NCBI GenBank assembly: GCA_003162475.1
Contig: PMOI01000023.1
Span: 62,001-126,000 of the forward strand
Direction: 5' to 3'
Length of the DNA: 64,000 bases
Source: Acidimicrobiaceae bacterium
GTDB lineage: Bacteria > Actinomycetota > Acidimicrobiia > Acidimicrobiales > RAAP-2
The notes beneath the pieces are model-generated. The model was not told where the DNA came from, searched no databases, and saw only the letters and a list, made by a program, of their open reading frames with translations. The position numbers and the translations under genes were made by a program. How positions within the stretch are numbered: the stretch's first letter is position 1; the number at the start of each line of letters is the position of its first letter. Of this stretch, positions 34,609-43,775 are shown piece after piece.

Positions 34609-35909
34609 TACGAGACCTCCGCGGTACGACTGGTGAAACGTACGACGGCGCGTACCGACCACATGATGGCGACCGCGACAAGAACGACGAACACGAGCAT
34701 TGCCTCGCGTGCTGGAACGTGCGCCGTAGCGATCCCGAGACCAATGACCGGGACCGAGAGTCCGACGTAAGCCCCGAGAAAGAATCCAGAGAGAACTTCG
34801 GCGCGTGACTCCAGCGACGCGGTACTGCCCGCCGCGACGAGAGCGCCACGGAACACCAAACCCGCACCGGCGCCGGTGACGACACCACCAAGGATGAAGA
34901 TCAACAAGCTCGGCACCCACATCCCGATGGTGAAGAGCGCCAGACCGACAAGCAAGATCGGCACGCTACGCCGGAGCATTTGCGTCGTGTCGAGACGACC
35001 CAGCGCAATCTGCGCCAGGGCACCTGCCGCGAAAGCGGAGAACGCAACGGCCCCAGCAAGCGCGTGTGACGACTCGTGCAAGGTGCCCGAAAGAAAGCTC
35101 GGTACCAGCGAGTTGAAGACTCCGTAGACGGCGAAGGACGCGATGCCAGCGAACGTGGCCGCGAAGAAGTGACGCCGACCTTCGTACGGTACGGCCACAC
35201 GCTGAGGGCGCCAGGCCGGACGTTCGTCGAGAATCGACACCGTCTCGGGTGCGGCCGTGATGACGATTGCCAACACGACCAACGCCGCGCCGACCACGAT
35301 GTACGAAAGACGAAGCGGAGCGGGCGCGAACTGCGCCAACAGTCCCCCGATGAGTGGCCCGAAACCGATGCCCCCCAAGTTGGCGGCGATCGCAATTACT
35401 TGGGGGCGCTTCGTTGACGTACCGGGTCGTGCGCGAAGGTGCAGTTCGGCCAGGTACGCAGTCGCGGTCGCGGTCGTCATGCCAACAGCAACCCCACAGA
35501 CCACGCGAGCTGCGATAAGACCAATGAGACTCGGAACGAAGATGAACAGCAAGGCGCTCGCTACATTGACGAGTAACGCCAGCACCAGCATTCGACGCCG
35601 ACCGACCCAGTCCGATATGTGTCCAACCAGAAAGAGGCTGGCGATGACCCCGACGGCGTAGACGGCGTAGACAATCGTCACCATGATCCCGGAGAAGTGG
35701 TCGCGCTGCTGGTACAACCCGTACAGCGGTGTGGGAACCGCCGAGAATGCCATATTTAAGAGGAACGCCATCGCCACCACCCAGAAGGCGACCCGGTGTG
35801 ACAAGACAAACCGACGATTTAGGCTTCCGGCGCGCTCGCCGCGCACTTGGACGTCGCTTTTGAGTGAAGCGGGTCCGGAATCCTGCCTCGTTTGTTCTTC
35901 AGTGCTCAC
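34608..35909 (-). CDS. MFS transporter, 12-helix type
   Basis: Protein of 433 aa with about 12 helices. Motif A reads GHISDWVGRRRMLVLAL after helix 2, and GVAVGMTTATATAYLAELH lies in helices 4-5. It is distinct from the DHA2 proteins nearby. The GTG at 35909 follows a GGGAG site and is favoured over the ATG at 35921, which has none. Divergent from the second TetR gene. Confidence 0.85.
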   Translation of the reverse strand: MSTEEQTRQDSGPASLKSDVQVRGERAGSLNRRFVLSHRVAFWVVAMAFLLNMAFSAVPTPLYGLYQQRDHFSGIMVTIVYAVYAVGVIASLFLVGHISDWVGRRRMLVLALLVNVASALLFIFVPSLIGLIAARVVCGVAVGMTTATATAYLAELHLRARPGTSTKRPQVIAIAANLGGIGFGPLIGGLLAQFAPAPLRLSYIVVGAALVVLAIVITAAPETVSILDERPAWRPQRVAVPYEGRRHFFAATFAGIASFAVYGVFNSLVPSFLSGTLHESSHALAGAVAFSAFAAGALAQIALGRLDTTQMLRRSVPILLVGLALFTIGMWVPSLLIFILGGVVTGAGAGLVFRGALVAAGSTASLESRAEVLSGFFLGAYVGLSVPVIGLGIATAHVPAREAMLVFVVLVAVAIMWSVRAVVRFTSRTAEVS

Positions 35910-35949
35910 GATCACTCCCATAACTCGTTAGTTTCCTATATGAAACGCT

Positions 35950-35965
35950 ACGTATCGTATTATAA
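35950..35965. promoter_or_regulatory. Shared TetR operator candidate, second copy
   Basis: ACGTATCGTATTATAA, one base different from the copy at 29619. Both contain TATCGTA flanked by an inverted CGTA half-site and overlap a -10-like sequence. Confidence 0.6.
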
Positions 35966-35982
35966 CGAGTAGTATTGAGAAC

Positions 35983-36615
35983 GTGACATCCGAGACCATT
36001 TCCGAGCCGAACAAGAGGGGAAGACCCCGTAGCGAGGAGGTCGAGCAAGCGATTCTCAAGGCCACGGTGCGTCTGCTGGACGAGCGTGGACTCCAAGCTT
36101 TGACCATTGAAGACGTTGCGTCTCTGGCAAAGGTTGGCAAAACGTCGATCTATCGCCGATGGCCGTCGAAGGGCATCCTGGCGTTGGAGGCATTTCTGTC
36201 CGAGTTCCTCCAACTCCAACCGCCGATCGACACCGGAAGTTTGGAGGGCGACTTGAACGCAGCTCTCTCGGCGTGGGTAGGAGCGGTCGCGGGCACACCG
36301 ACGGGCCGAAATCTCGTCGCACTTATCGCCCAAGCGCAGTCCGATCCCGATCTCGCGATCGCGTGGAGTGAGCGCGTCGTGATGGCGGCGCGAAATCAGC
36401 ATCGCTCGATGATCGAGCGGGCGATTGCTCGTAATGAGATACCGAGAGATTCCGACGTCGACGTACTTATGGACATGCTCTACGGCCCGGCGTATCACCG
36501 CTTACTCCAAGGCCACCTCCCCTTAACCGAAGGTTTCGCTCAACAAGTCGTTGCGGTCGTCGTCGCCGGAGCCAAAGCGGGTGGCGCCGTACCTTTAACT
36601 ATTCACAAGGCCTGA
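35983..36615 (+). CDS. TetR/AcrR-family regulator, second paralogue
   Basis: Protein of 210 aa. The helix-turn-helix reads LTIEDVASLAKVGKTSIYRRW (split across residues about 38-58), close to that of the TetR at 29647, including the YRRWPSKG sequence. The C-terminus repeats the LYGPAYHRLLQGHLPLTEGFAQ signature. GTG start. It should control the divergent MFS operon, and could cross-regulate the other pair. It ends 6 bp from the convergent HycE-like gene. Confidence 0.9.
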   Translation: MTSETISEPNKRGRPRSEEVEQAILKATVRLLDERGLQALTIEDVASLAKVGKTSIYRRWPSKGILALEAFLSEFLQLQPPIDTGSLEGDLNAALSAWVGAVAGTPTGRNLVALIAQAQSDPDLAIAWSERVVMAARNQHRSMIERAIARNEIPRDSDVDVLMDMLYGPAYHRLLQGHLPLTEGFAQQVVAVVVAGAKAGGAVPLTIHKA

Positions 36616-36621
36616 GCTCGG

Positions 36622-38103
36622 TCAGAGGTCATTTCCCGCGTACGAAAGATTGAAGCTCTTGTTGACGAGGGGAAAGTCGGGCACCATCGTGTCAGTCAGC
36701 GACGTCGCCAGTGCCGGCCAATTGAAAAACGAGGGGTCAGCGATGCAACATCGCGACACGAGACCCGCCTCGTCGAGCTCGACTCTGTGAACAATCGAGC
36801 CTCGCCACCCTTCGACGACTCCGAATCCCGACATGGGTCCGGACTTCGAGAGTGTCGCCGTGTTCTCGAGGTCGGGCGAGAATCCAATGAACTCACGTAT
36901 CACGTCGAGAGAGTTGATGACTTCTTCGGAGCGCTGCGTGAATCTTCCGAGAACGTCACCTTGTGACTGAGTAATCAGACGAAATGCTGACCCGATCGAC
37001 GCGTAGGGATGGGAGTGCCTCGCGTCAACCTGCAGGCCCGAAGCGCGCGCCACGACACCAAGCGTTCCTATTGCCCTGGCGTCGTCGGCCAACAGTACTG
37101 CCGTTCCTTCGAAGCGATCGGTGACCACACTGTTGGAAGTGATGAACTCAATCAACTCACTGAACTCACTTGCGATGGTGTTCAGTTCTGCGTGCGTGGG
37201 TAGGCGACGAACCGACGTGAGTCCTGGAAAGATCGATCCACGCAGAAGGCGGTGACCGGTGACGGACTCATTGAGACGAAATAACTTCTCTCGAATCACC
37301 ATCGCTCGAGCGTGCGCCACGCCAAAGCTCACGTCGCTGCACATGGCGCCGATGTCGCCCACGTGGTTGTAGATCCGCTCTAACTCCAGGAGCATGGACC
37401 GGATCACTCGAGCGTCCTGTGGTACATCGATTCCTTGTGCTTCTTCGACGGCCATGCAGTAGGCGAGACCATGGCCCACGGCCGTGTCGCCCGAGATACG
37501 CTCGGCGATCTGCACTCCATCACGAACGTCGACGCCCTGGAACATTCGCTCGACGCCACGGTGCACGAACCAAAGTCGGGCAGTTAACTTGAGTATCGTC
37601 TCGCCCACGACCGAGAACCGAAAGTGACCTGGCTCGATGAGTCCAGCGTGAACCGGTCCCACGGGTATCTCGTAGACCCCGTCACCCTTCACTTCAATGA
37701 AGGGGTACGGTACGCCATCGTGAGCCATCGCAGGCGTAGGTCCCGCGTCGTGGCGCATCGGATACCAGTATTCGGGCCAGTGAGAGTGTCGAACGAGCGG
37801 ACGCAGAAAAGGATGTCCTTCGGGGACGATGCCAAACGTGTCGTGCATCTGTCGCTCGAAGCGGCTCGCGGGAAATGAAATATCACTCAGCGTGGGCACC
37901 CGGGGATCGTGCGGGTCAAGTCGGACGATGAGTTCGAGGCGTTGGTCGGGTGGACCGGAGGTAAGAACGTAGACCACGCGCAGGCAGTCGCCGTCGTCGT
38001 GCGCCGCGACGAGGGCTAGTCGATAACCACTCTCGAGTTCCTGCTTCACGCGATCATGCAGCGCCTCCCTCGATAGGTCGATGGTGCGAAGTGGCGCGCT
38101 CAC
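36622..38103 (-). CDS. hycE: Hydrogenase large-subunit-like protein without Ni-Fe ligands
   Basis: Protein of 493 aa that fuses a NuoC-like domain (residues about 1-120, with ERQMHDTFGIVPEGHPFLRP) to a NuoD/HycE-like domain. In true hydrogenases the large subunit carries CxxC motifs at both ends of this domain. Here the first position reads ERISGDTAVGHGLAY and the C-terminus reads VNKSFNLSYAGNDL, so all four cysteines are missing. The name follows the M. tuberculosis Rv0087 order and does not imply hydrogenase activity. GTG start overlaps the upstream stop (GTGA). Confidence 0.88.
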   Translation of the reverse strand: MSAPLRTIDLSREALHDRVKQELESGYRLALVAAHDDGDCLRVVYVLTSGPPDQRLELIVRLDPHDPRVPTLSDISFPASRFERQMHDTFGIVPEGHPFLRPLVRHSHWPEYWYPMRHDAGPTPAMAHDGVPYPFIEVKGDGVYEIPVGPVHAGLIEPGHFRFSVVGETILKLTARLWFVHRGVERMFQGVDVRDGVQIAERISGDTAVGHGLAYCMAVEEAQGIDVPQDARVIRSMLLELERIYNHVGDIGAMCSDVSFGVAHARAMVIREKLFRLNESVTGHRLLRGSIFPGLTSVRRLPTHAELNTIASEFSELIEFITSNSVVTDRFEGTAVLLADDARAIGTLGVVARASGLQVDARHSHPYASIGSAFRLITQSQGDVLGRFTQRSEEVINSLDVIREFIGFSPDLENTATLSKSGPMSGFGVVEGWRGSIVHRVELDEAGLVSRCCIADPSFFNWPALATSLTDTMVPDFPLVNKSFNLSYAGNDL

Positions 38104-39563
38104 CGCGCCACCACGTGCGCGGCCGCGCGAAGCAACGTCAGCAGGGGCCACGCCGAGACGCCGATGAACGCGCTGGCCGCCAGAGCCGCCACGAGCGGGA
38201 CAACGACCGATCGAGCGTTCAGCGGTACAGCAACCGACGAGTCACCTCCCAAGAGGAAATGACGCGCGTGGTTGGTGATCGAGATGAAGATCACGGAGAG
38301 ACAGACCAGCGAGATGGCGACGACCCACCACAGTCCGACGTCAACTTCGGCGCGCGCCATTGTGAACTCGCTGATGAAGAGGCTGAAGGGTGGGAATCCA
38401 AGAAGGGCGAGGAGCCCACAGCCAAAGATTCCGCCGAGTACCGGACGACGCGCCAACAGGGTTTTGATTTTGGCAATCTCTGTCGTTCCCTCGGCGTGAG
38501 CAATCTCACCCGACGAGATGAAGAGGGTCGACTTGGTGAGACCGTGTCCGAGCATGTGCAGAAGCACCGCCGCGATCGCGAGTGAGCTACCAGCCGCAGC
38601 CCCGAGTGCCAGTAATCCCATGTGTTCGACGCTGGAGTACGCGAGCAATCTCTTGTAGTCGCGCTGAGCGATCAGCAGGACCGCGGCCACCAATAACGAC
38701 AACAGTCCGACAACGATGAAGAGTGCTCGAGGAAAGGCGGGGCCGAGCGCGGCGTCGGCGATCGCCTTGAATCTCAAGAGGGCGTAGAAGGCAACGGTCA
38801 AGAGAACACCCGACATGAGAGCCGACACCGGCGCGGGGGCCTGACTGTGAGCATCGGCGAGCCAACTGTGCGTCGGGGCCAGTCCCACCTTGGTGCCATA
38901 ACCGAGGACCAGCAGCGTTATTGCGAGACGCATGACCCCGTGGTTGAGGTGAGGCGCGATCGCCATCAGCGAGGTCCAGTTGAGCGACACCGTGCCAGGC
39001 GTGCCAACGCCCGAGTGGAGGGCGGCGAAGTACACCAGCACGGTGCCGAGAAAGGCCAGCGCGATACCGACTGAGCAGAGAATGACGTACTTCCACGACG
39101 CCTCGATGGCCTTCTTCGTTCGGTAGTGACTGACGAGAAAAGTAGTCGCGATGGTCGTCGCTTCAATGGCCACCCAGAGCACGCCGAGGTTCGCCGCGAG
39201 TACCGCAGTGAGCATGCACGTTATGAAGGCCTGCATTAAGGCGACGTAATAACTTGCGCGCCGTGGCGTCGTCGTTCCCTCCGCAATCTCTTGGCTCATG
39301 ACCCGAGGGGTCTGCAGCGTCGCGAGTAGCGAGACGGTACCAATGACGACGACCATGAACGAGCTCAGAGAGTCCGCACGAAGCGCTCCGTGAAAGGCCG
39401 TCACCGCAGTGTGCGACGAGGTCGCAATACAAAGTGCAATCCCGATTCCCAACACGCCCGCCGCCGAGACGGCACTCGCCCAACCAATCCATCGCCTCCA
39501 CGGAACGACGAGGGAGATGACCCCCATCAGAAAGGGAATCGCGAGAGCGAGGAAACTCAGCAT
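38100..39563 (-). CDS. hycQ: Proton-translocating membrane subunit, HycQ/HyfF-like
   Basis: Antiporter-like subunit of 487 aa with about 14 helices, related to NuoN/NuoM and HyfF. The conserved charged residues of the channel are present, including the glutamate in LGVLWVAIEATTIATTFLV (helix 5), the lysine in GYGTKVGLAPTHSWLADAHSQAP and the histidine-rich helix 7-8 loop. It would pump protons or sodium when coupled to the soluble arm. Starts within the last base of the next gene upstream. Confidence 0.88.
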   Translation of the reverse strand: MLSFLALAIPFLMGVISLVVPWRRWIGWASAVSAAGVLGIGIALCIATSSHTAVTAFHGALRADSLSSFMVVVIGTVSLLATLQTPRVMSQEIAEGTTTPRRASYYVALMQAFITCMLTAVLAANLGVLWVAIEATTIATTFLVSHYRTKKAIEASWKYVILCSVGIALAFLGTVLVYFAALHSGVGTPGTVSLNWTSLMAIAPHLNHGVMRLAITLLVLGYGTKVGLAPTHSWLADAHSQAPAPVSALMSGVLLTVAFYALLRFKAIADAALGPAFPRALFIVVGLLSLLVAAVLLIAQRDYKRLLAYSSVEHMGLLALGAAAGSSLAIAAVLLHMLGHGLTKSTLFISSGEIAHAEGTTEIAKIKTLLARRPVLGGIFGCGLLALLGFPPFSLFISEFTMARAEVDVGLWWVVAISLVCLSVIFISITNHARHFLLGGDSSVAVPLNARSVVVPLVAALAASAFIGVSAWPLLTLLRAAAHVVAR

Positions 39564-40222
39564 CAGTCGTGGAGCTCTCTCATCTCGTCCAGATCGAAGG
39601 ATCCATGTCGAGCGCCCGTGTTGACGACGAGAACCTGAAGAACAACGACCACGAGCAGGACGTCGAGGGTCGAGCCGAGTTCCACGATCAGTGGCACGCC
39701 GGCGGTAAGGAGAAACGTCACGAGCGCTATGCCGTTATCGACCAGTAAGAGCCCGACGATCTGCGAAACGGCCCGGCGCCTCGTTACCAACATGAAGTAG
39801 CCGACCAATACCGTTGCCACGCCGATTGGCACCAGGCGCGTTGCGGCGGAAGGAGCGAGTGCGGTGAGTTTGGAAGTTACGACGTACGAGACGACAATCA
39901 AGAACGCGGCGGAGACGAGCGATGCCGGTACGTTAATGAGCGGCGCGGTCTCGCGACTTCTCGGGTCGCGACGGATGACCCGGCGAAGCAGCCAAGGCAC
40001 GAGCACGCCCTTCACGGCCAGCACCAGAAGGGCCGTTATCGCCAGACCGAGATCGTGCTCGTGCCAGGCCAATACGCCAGCCACGCAGGCGAGCGCTACT
40101 CCCTGGAGACGCAGCATGGTGACGATGGTGCGAACTTGGCGTCTCCAGAGGGTCATCACGGCGCACACGAGAACTGCTCCCGTGGCGAGCTCGAGCGCTC
40201 CGATGTAGAACGACGTGCTCAT
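39563..40222 (-). CDS. hycP: HycP/HyfE-like membrane subunit
   Basis: Protein of 219 aa with about seven helices, matching HyfE-type subunits in size and in the central segment ALLVLAVKGVLVPWLLRRVIRRD. The C-terminal third (VSQIVGLLLVDNGIALVTFLL) resembles NuoK, including a buried glutamate-free variant of the helix. It links the large antiporter-like subunits. It overlaps its upstream neighbour by 4 bp and its downstream one by one base. Confidence 0.85.
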   Translation of the reverse strand: MSTSFYIGALELATGAVLVCAVMTLWRRQVRTIVTMLRLQGVALACVAGVLAWHEHDLGLAITALLVLAVKGVLVPWLLRRVIRRDPRSRETAPLINVPASLVSAAFLIVVSYVVTSKLTALAPSAATRLVPIGVATVLVGYFMLVTRRRAVSQIVGLLLVDNGIALVTFLLTAGVPLIVELGSTLDVLLVVVVLQVLVVNTGARHGSFDLDEMRELHD

Positions 40223-41184
40223 CGCGTGACCAATTCGGTTATCACGGCGAGCACCGCGAGCACGAAGCCGCCCGCGAGAAGCTCGGGGACTCGAAAGAGG
40301 CGCAGCTTGGCACTGTGTACCTCAATCAGAGACACCACGACGGCAAGAAGCGACGTCTTGAGCACTAAGAACACGACGGCGGCGAGTAGTCCGAGCACGG
40401 AACTGCCGGTGGCAACGCCCCAGGGAACGAAGAGGTTCACGAGAAGAGTGAAGAGCAGACCGAGTCGCATGGCGGCTCCAAGCGTGATGAGCCCTAAATC
40501 GGATCCAGCGTATTCGAGCGTCATGGCCTCATGAATCATCGTTAGTTCAAGGTGGGTGTTTGGGTTGTCCACCGGTAAGCGTCCGGTCTCGGCGATGACC
40601 ACGATCACGAGTGCCACGAGAGCCAACAGTCTCGTGGGCGTCGAAGTCCAGACCGGATGGGTGATGGTGTCAGCAACGATCGTTGGGAGGTTCGACGTGC
40701 GAGCTTGAATGGAGAGAGCGATGACCGCTACTAAGAGCGCGGGCTCCGCCAGCGCCCCAATGGTGATAGCTCGGCTCGATCCCATACCTCCAAAAGCTGT
40801 GCCAGTATCGAGGCCCGCCAGGGCCATGGTGATAGAACCCGTCAACAGGAGATAGACGATCACGAAGAGGTCAGAGCTGGCGCTCAGTAGAGGGTGTGTG
40901 GTCACCAACGGCGATATAGCCACGGCCAGAGTGGTGGAACCCAGCACGACAAGCGGCGCTGCTGCCAGCACCACACTCGAATATCGAGCGCGCAAACCTT
41001 CTTTGGCCATGAGCTTTCGAAGATCTCGAAGCGGCTGGTAGATCGGTGCGCCCACCCGTCCTTCCGCGCGGGCTCGAACCTTCGCCATCAGTCCCATGAG
41101 CAGCGGCCCGCCAATGGCGACGAGGACGACCTGCATAAGCGACGCGATGAATCCGTATCCGAGAGACGAGCCGATGTCCGTCAC
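40219..41184 (-). CDS. hycD: HycD/HyfC-like membrane anchor (NuoH-like)
   Basis: Protein of 321 aa with about eight helices. The family regions are visible: RAEGRVGAPIYQPLRDLRKLMAKE, which contacts the soluble arm, and AETGRLPVDNPNTHLELTMIHEAM with the conserved charged loop of NuoH. The GTG at 41184 overlaps the stop of the large antiporter-like gene (GTGA); upstream in-frame sequence belongs to that gene. It anchors the large and small subunits. Confidence 0.9.
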   Translation of the reverse strand: MTDIGSSLGYGFIASLMQVVLVAIGGPLLMGLMAKVRARAEGRVGAPIYQPLRDLRKLMAKEGLRARYSSVVLAAAPLVVLGSTTLAVAISPLVTTHPLLSASSDLFVIVYLLLTGSITMALAGLDTGTAFGGMGSSRAITIGALAEPALLVAVIALSIQARTSNLPTIVADTITHPVWTSTPTRLLALVALVIVVIAETGRLPVDNPNTHLELTMIHEAMTLEYAGSDLGLITLGAAMRLGLLFTLLVNLFVPWGVATGSSVLGLLAAVVFLVLKTSLLAVVVSLIEVHSAKLRLFRVPELLAGGFVLAVLAVITELVTR

Positions 41185-43175
41185 GCCAGCACTACCAAAA
41201 TGATGAGGAGCGCAATGAATCCAAAGGCCAAGTAGCGATGAACGCTCCCGTTTTGGATTCGCCGTGCCGCGAGCCCGACGCGCGTGACGGCGCGGATCGC
41301 CGGTTGGTACGCGAGGCGTTCGATAGCGTCGCCGACTCGACTCTCGTAGGAGAGTGACTGCTCGTAGTAGTGAGACTCGACGGCGTGAGTGACTTCCACG
41401 TCGATCTCCGGACGAAGGACGTCGGCGAACACACGTTGGAGTGGCTCGGCGTACGAGGTCGCCGTGTACTGCATGCGCGCCGTGGGACGGTCCCCTCCCC
41501 CACGCCACGCCTCAACTTTTCGCGCGGGGCGTCGGCGGATCGAATTCGCTCCCGCAATGACTGCGACGATCACCACAAAGCCAGCCAGCAGCAACATCGG
41601 CTCGATCGCGCCGCGAAGGTGAACGAGCGAGAGTCCGATACCGGTCTCGACTGGTCGAGAGACGGAACTCGAGTGGCCAGTTTGGATGGCGCGATTCAGC
41701 AGAGGAATCACGATGCCGGGCGCCACGCCAAGGACAACGCATGGAATACACAAAATACCCATACCAATTTGCATCGTGCGCGGGACCTCGTGAGCCGACG
41801 CCGCGGCAGTGGATCGCGCCTGACCGAGAAAGCCAATGCCGATGACTTTCACGAACGCAACTGCCGTCAAGCCACCCGTCAGTGCCAACGCGACGACTCC
41901 AACCAAGAGCATGATCAAGGTCGGCGAACTCTTTCCGACGAAGCCGTGGAGCAGTCCTTGAAGCAATAGCCACTCGCTGGTAAACCCACTGAACGCGGGC
42001 ACGGCGACGATCGACAGAGCGCCAACAACGAAGAGGGCCGTCGATATCGGAATTCGACGGATCAGCCCACCAAGGTGATCGAGACTTCGAGAGCCAGTCG
42101 CACGCTCGATCGCCCCCACACCCAGAAAGAGACAGCCCTTAAACGCCGCGTGAGAAACGACAAGCAGCAACGCGCCGATCAGGGCGAGATGAGCAGTCCG
42201 AGGGTGACCGCTCGCGGCGAGAGCGCCGGAACATCCGACACCAATCAGAACGAGCCCGAGGATGTCAATCGTGGAGTAGGCCAGCAATCGTTTGAGATCA
42301 ACGCTCGTTACCGCGTGTAAGGCGCCAAAGAGTGCGGACACGACGCCGAGCGCGACGACAATGATCCACCACCAGAGCGTGCCTCCACCCAACAAATCGT
42401 TGCCAACTCTCACAATTCCGTAGACACCCATGGCGACCATCGCACTCGACATCAGCGCCGACACCGGACTCGGTGCTTCGGGGTGGGCCTTGGGCAGCCA
42501 CACGTGAAACGGTACGGCGCCAGCTTTCGAGGCAAAGCCGATCAAAGTGAGAACGAAGGCAAACGACCGAAGCGTCGGCGAGAGCGCCGCAACGTGCGAT
42601 CTGATGTCACCAAACGTTTGGCCACCCTTCGTAGACAACAGAAGAAGTCCAAGAAGAATTGACGCCGCCCCCAGTTGGGTCATCGCCCCGTACCACTGAG
42701 CGGCCACGCGCGTCTCAACGCGCCGCCGTTGTTCGACCATGATCAGCAACATCGAACTCAGTGCCATGAGTTCCCAGAAAAACATCAGGGTGACGACACT
42801 CGACGCGGCCGGCACGACCAAGAGTGACATCAGAAACACCAGCAGCAAGCTGAGTGCGGAACGCGAACGAAGTTCACCTCTCGCGTAACCCACGCAGTAA
42901 ACAAGCGTCGCAACTCCCACAAAAGACGTCATGGCGACGAAGAGCGCCCCGAGAGGGTCGAGCGTGAGATTTATCCCGGCCAACGGCAAAACGAGCGATG
43001 AGTGGAACGATTCAGCGCGTCCACTGACTAATACTTGAGAAGCCGCGGTGAAGGTCAAGAGACACCCCACCGACCCAACGAGTGTCACGACAATCACGCG
43101 ACGTTCGAGAGAGATCACGGTTGCCGCGACGACGCCGAGAACGCAGCAGCCCAGGCCGGCCATGAAGAGAACCAT
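41181..43175 (-). CDS. HyfB-like antiporter-type membrane subunit (NuoL-like)
   Basis: Protein of 664 aa with about 16 helices. Conserved features of the NuoL/Mrp family include the glutamate in VVTLMFFWELMALSSMLLI and the lysine-bearing segments ASKAGAVPFHVWLPKAHPEAP and DLKRLLAYSTIDILGL. A hydrophilic stretch of about 100 residues precedes a final helix. It corresponds to Rv0083 in the M. tuberculosis order. It begins 2 bp after the Fe-S subunit gene. Confidence 0.9.
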   Translation of the reverse strand: MVLFMAGLGCCVLGVVAATVISLERRVIVVTLVGSVGCLLTFTAASQVLVSGRAESFHSSLVLPLAGINLTLDPLGALFVAMTSFVGVATLVYCVGYARGELRSRSALSLLLVFLMSLLVVPAASSVVTLMFFWELMALSSMLLIMVEQRRRVETRVAAQWYGAMTQLGAASILLGLLLLSTKGGQTFGDIRSHVAALSPTLRSFAFVLTLIGFASKAGAVPFHVWLPKAHPEAPSPVSALMSSAMVAMGVYGIVRVGNDLLGGGTLWWWIIVVALGVVSALFGALHAVTSVDLKRLLAYSTIDILGLVLIGVGCSGALAASGHPRTAHLALIGALLLVVSHAAFKGCLFLGVGAIERATGSRSLDHLGGLIRRIPISTALFVVGALSIVAVPAFSGFTSEWLLLQGLLHGFVGKSSPTLIMLLVGVVALALTGGLTAVAFVKVIGIGFLGQARSTAAASAHEVPRTMQIGMGILCIPCVVLGVAPGIVIPLLNRAIQTGHSSSVSRPVETGIGLSLVHLRGAIEPMLLLAGFVVIVAVIAGANSIRRRPARKVEAWRGGGDRPTARMQYTATSYAEPLQRVFADVLRPEIDVEVTHAVESHYYEQSLSYESRVGDAIERLAYQPAIRAVTRVGLAARRIQNGSVHRYLAFGFIALLIILVVLA

Positions 43176-43177
43176 GA

Positions 43178-43672
43178 TTATCGGCCGGTGAGGCTACGGA
43201 GTGCCTGGGTAATCGCTTCAGGATGAGGAGGACATCCGGGAATACGTACGTCCACGTTGACAAATGAATCCAACGTCGCCTCCACGCCGTAGGCCTCTCG
43301 AAAGATCCCGCCGTTCACCGCACAGTCGCCACACGCGACGACGACGCTCGGCTGAGGTAGCGCGTCAAGTGTTCGTTCCAACGCTCCGGCCATGTTGCGA
43401 GTGACGACGCCGGTGACCAGAACACCGTCGGCGTGCCGAGGTGAAGCGACCAATCGAGCGCCAAATCGTGAGGCGTCGTACGTTGGCGCAAAGGCCGAGG
43501 CAATCTCTATTTCACATCCGTTGCACGAGCCAACGTCCACGTGGCGAAGTTGGAGTGAACCTCGTAACCCGATGCCGGGCACAATGTCGGGCATCGCAGC
43601 TGCCGGTTCAGTACGCGCTTTGGAGAACAGCGAACGCAATATGGACCCTCGGCGGTACCGCGACGTCGACAT
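43178..43672 (-). CDS. NuoB/HyfI-like Fe-S small subunit
   Basis: Protein of 164 aa that keeps the ligands of the proximal [4Fe-4S] cluster: DVGSCNGCEIEI (two cysteines at about residues 50 and 53), ACGDCAVNGG (about 113-116) and RIPGCPPHPEAI (about 146). Electron transfer therefore remains possible although the partner large subunit lacks its Ni-Fe centre. Corresponds to Rv0082. No ferredoxin-type HyfA or HyfH subunit lies in the cluster. Confidence 0.9.
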   Translation of the reverse strand: MSTSRYRRGSILRSLFSKARTEPAAAMPDIVPGIGLRGSLQLRHVDVGSCNGCEIEIASAFAPTYDASRFGARLVASPRHADGVLVTGVVTRNMAGALERTLDALPQPSVVVACGDCAVNGGIFREAYGVEATLDSFVNVDVRIPGCPPHPEAITQALRSLTGR

Positions 43673-43775
43673 GGGTACTACCTATCGACAGTCCACGGGG
43701 CGCTGCCGTCGACTCGCCACGCAATCATCCGTCGAGTGTCAAGGACAACTCCACCGCGCCACGCCCTTCGCGCGT

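Noticed and set aside
36622-43672. A functional H2-evolving formate hydrogenlyase
   Set aside because: The large subunit lacks the Ni-Fe cysteines, and neither formate dehydrogenase nor hydrogenase maturation genes are in the window.
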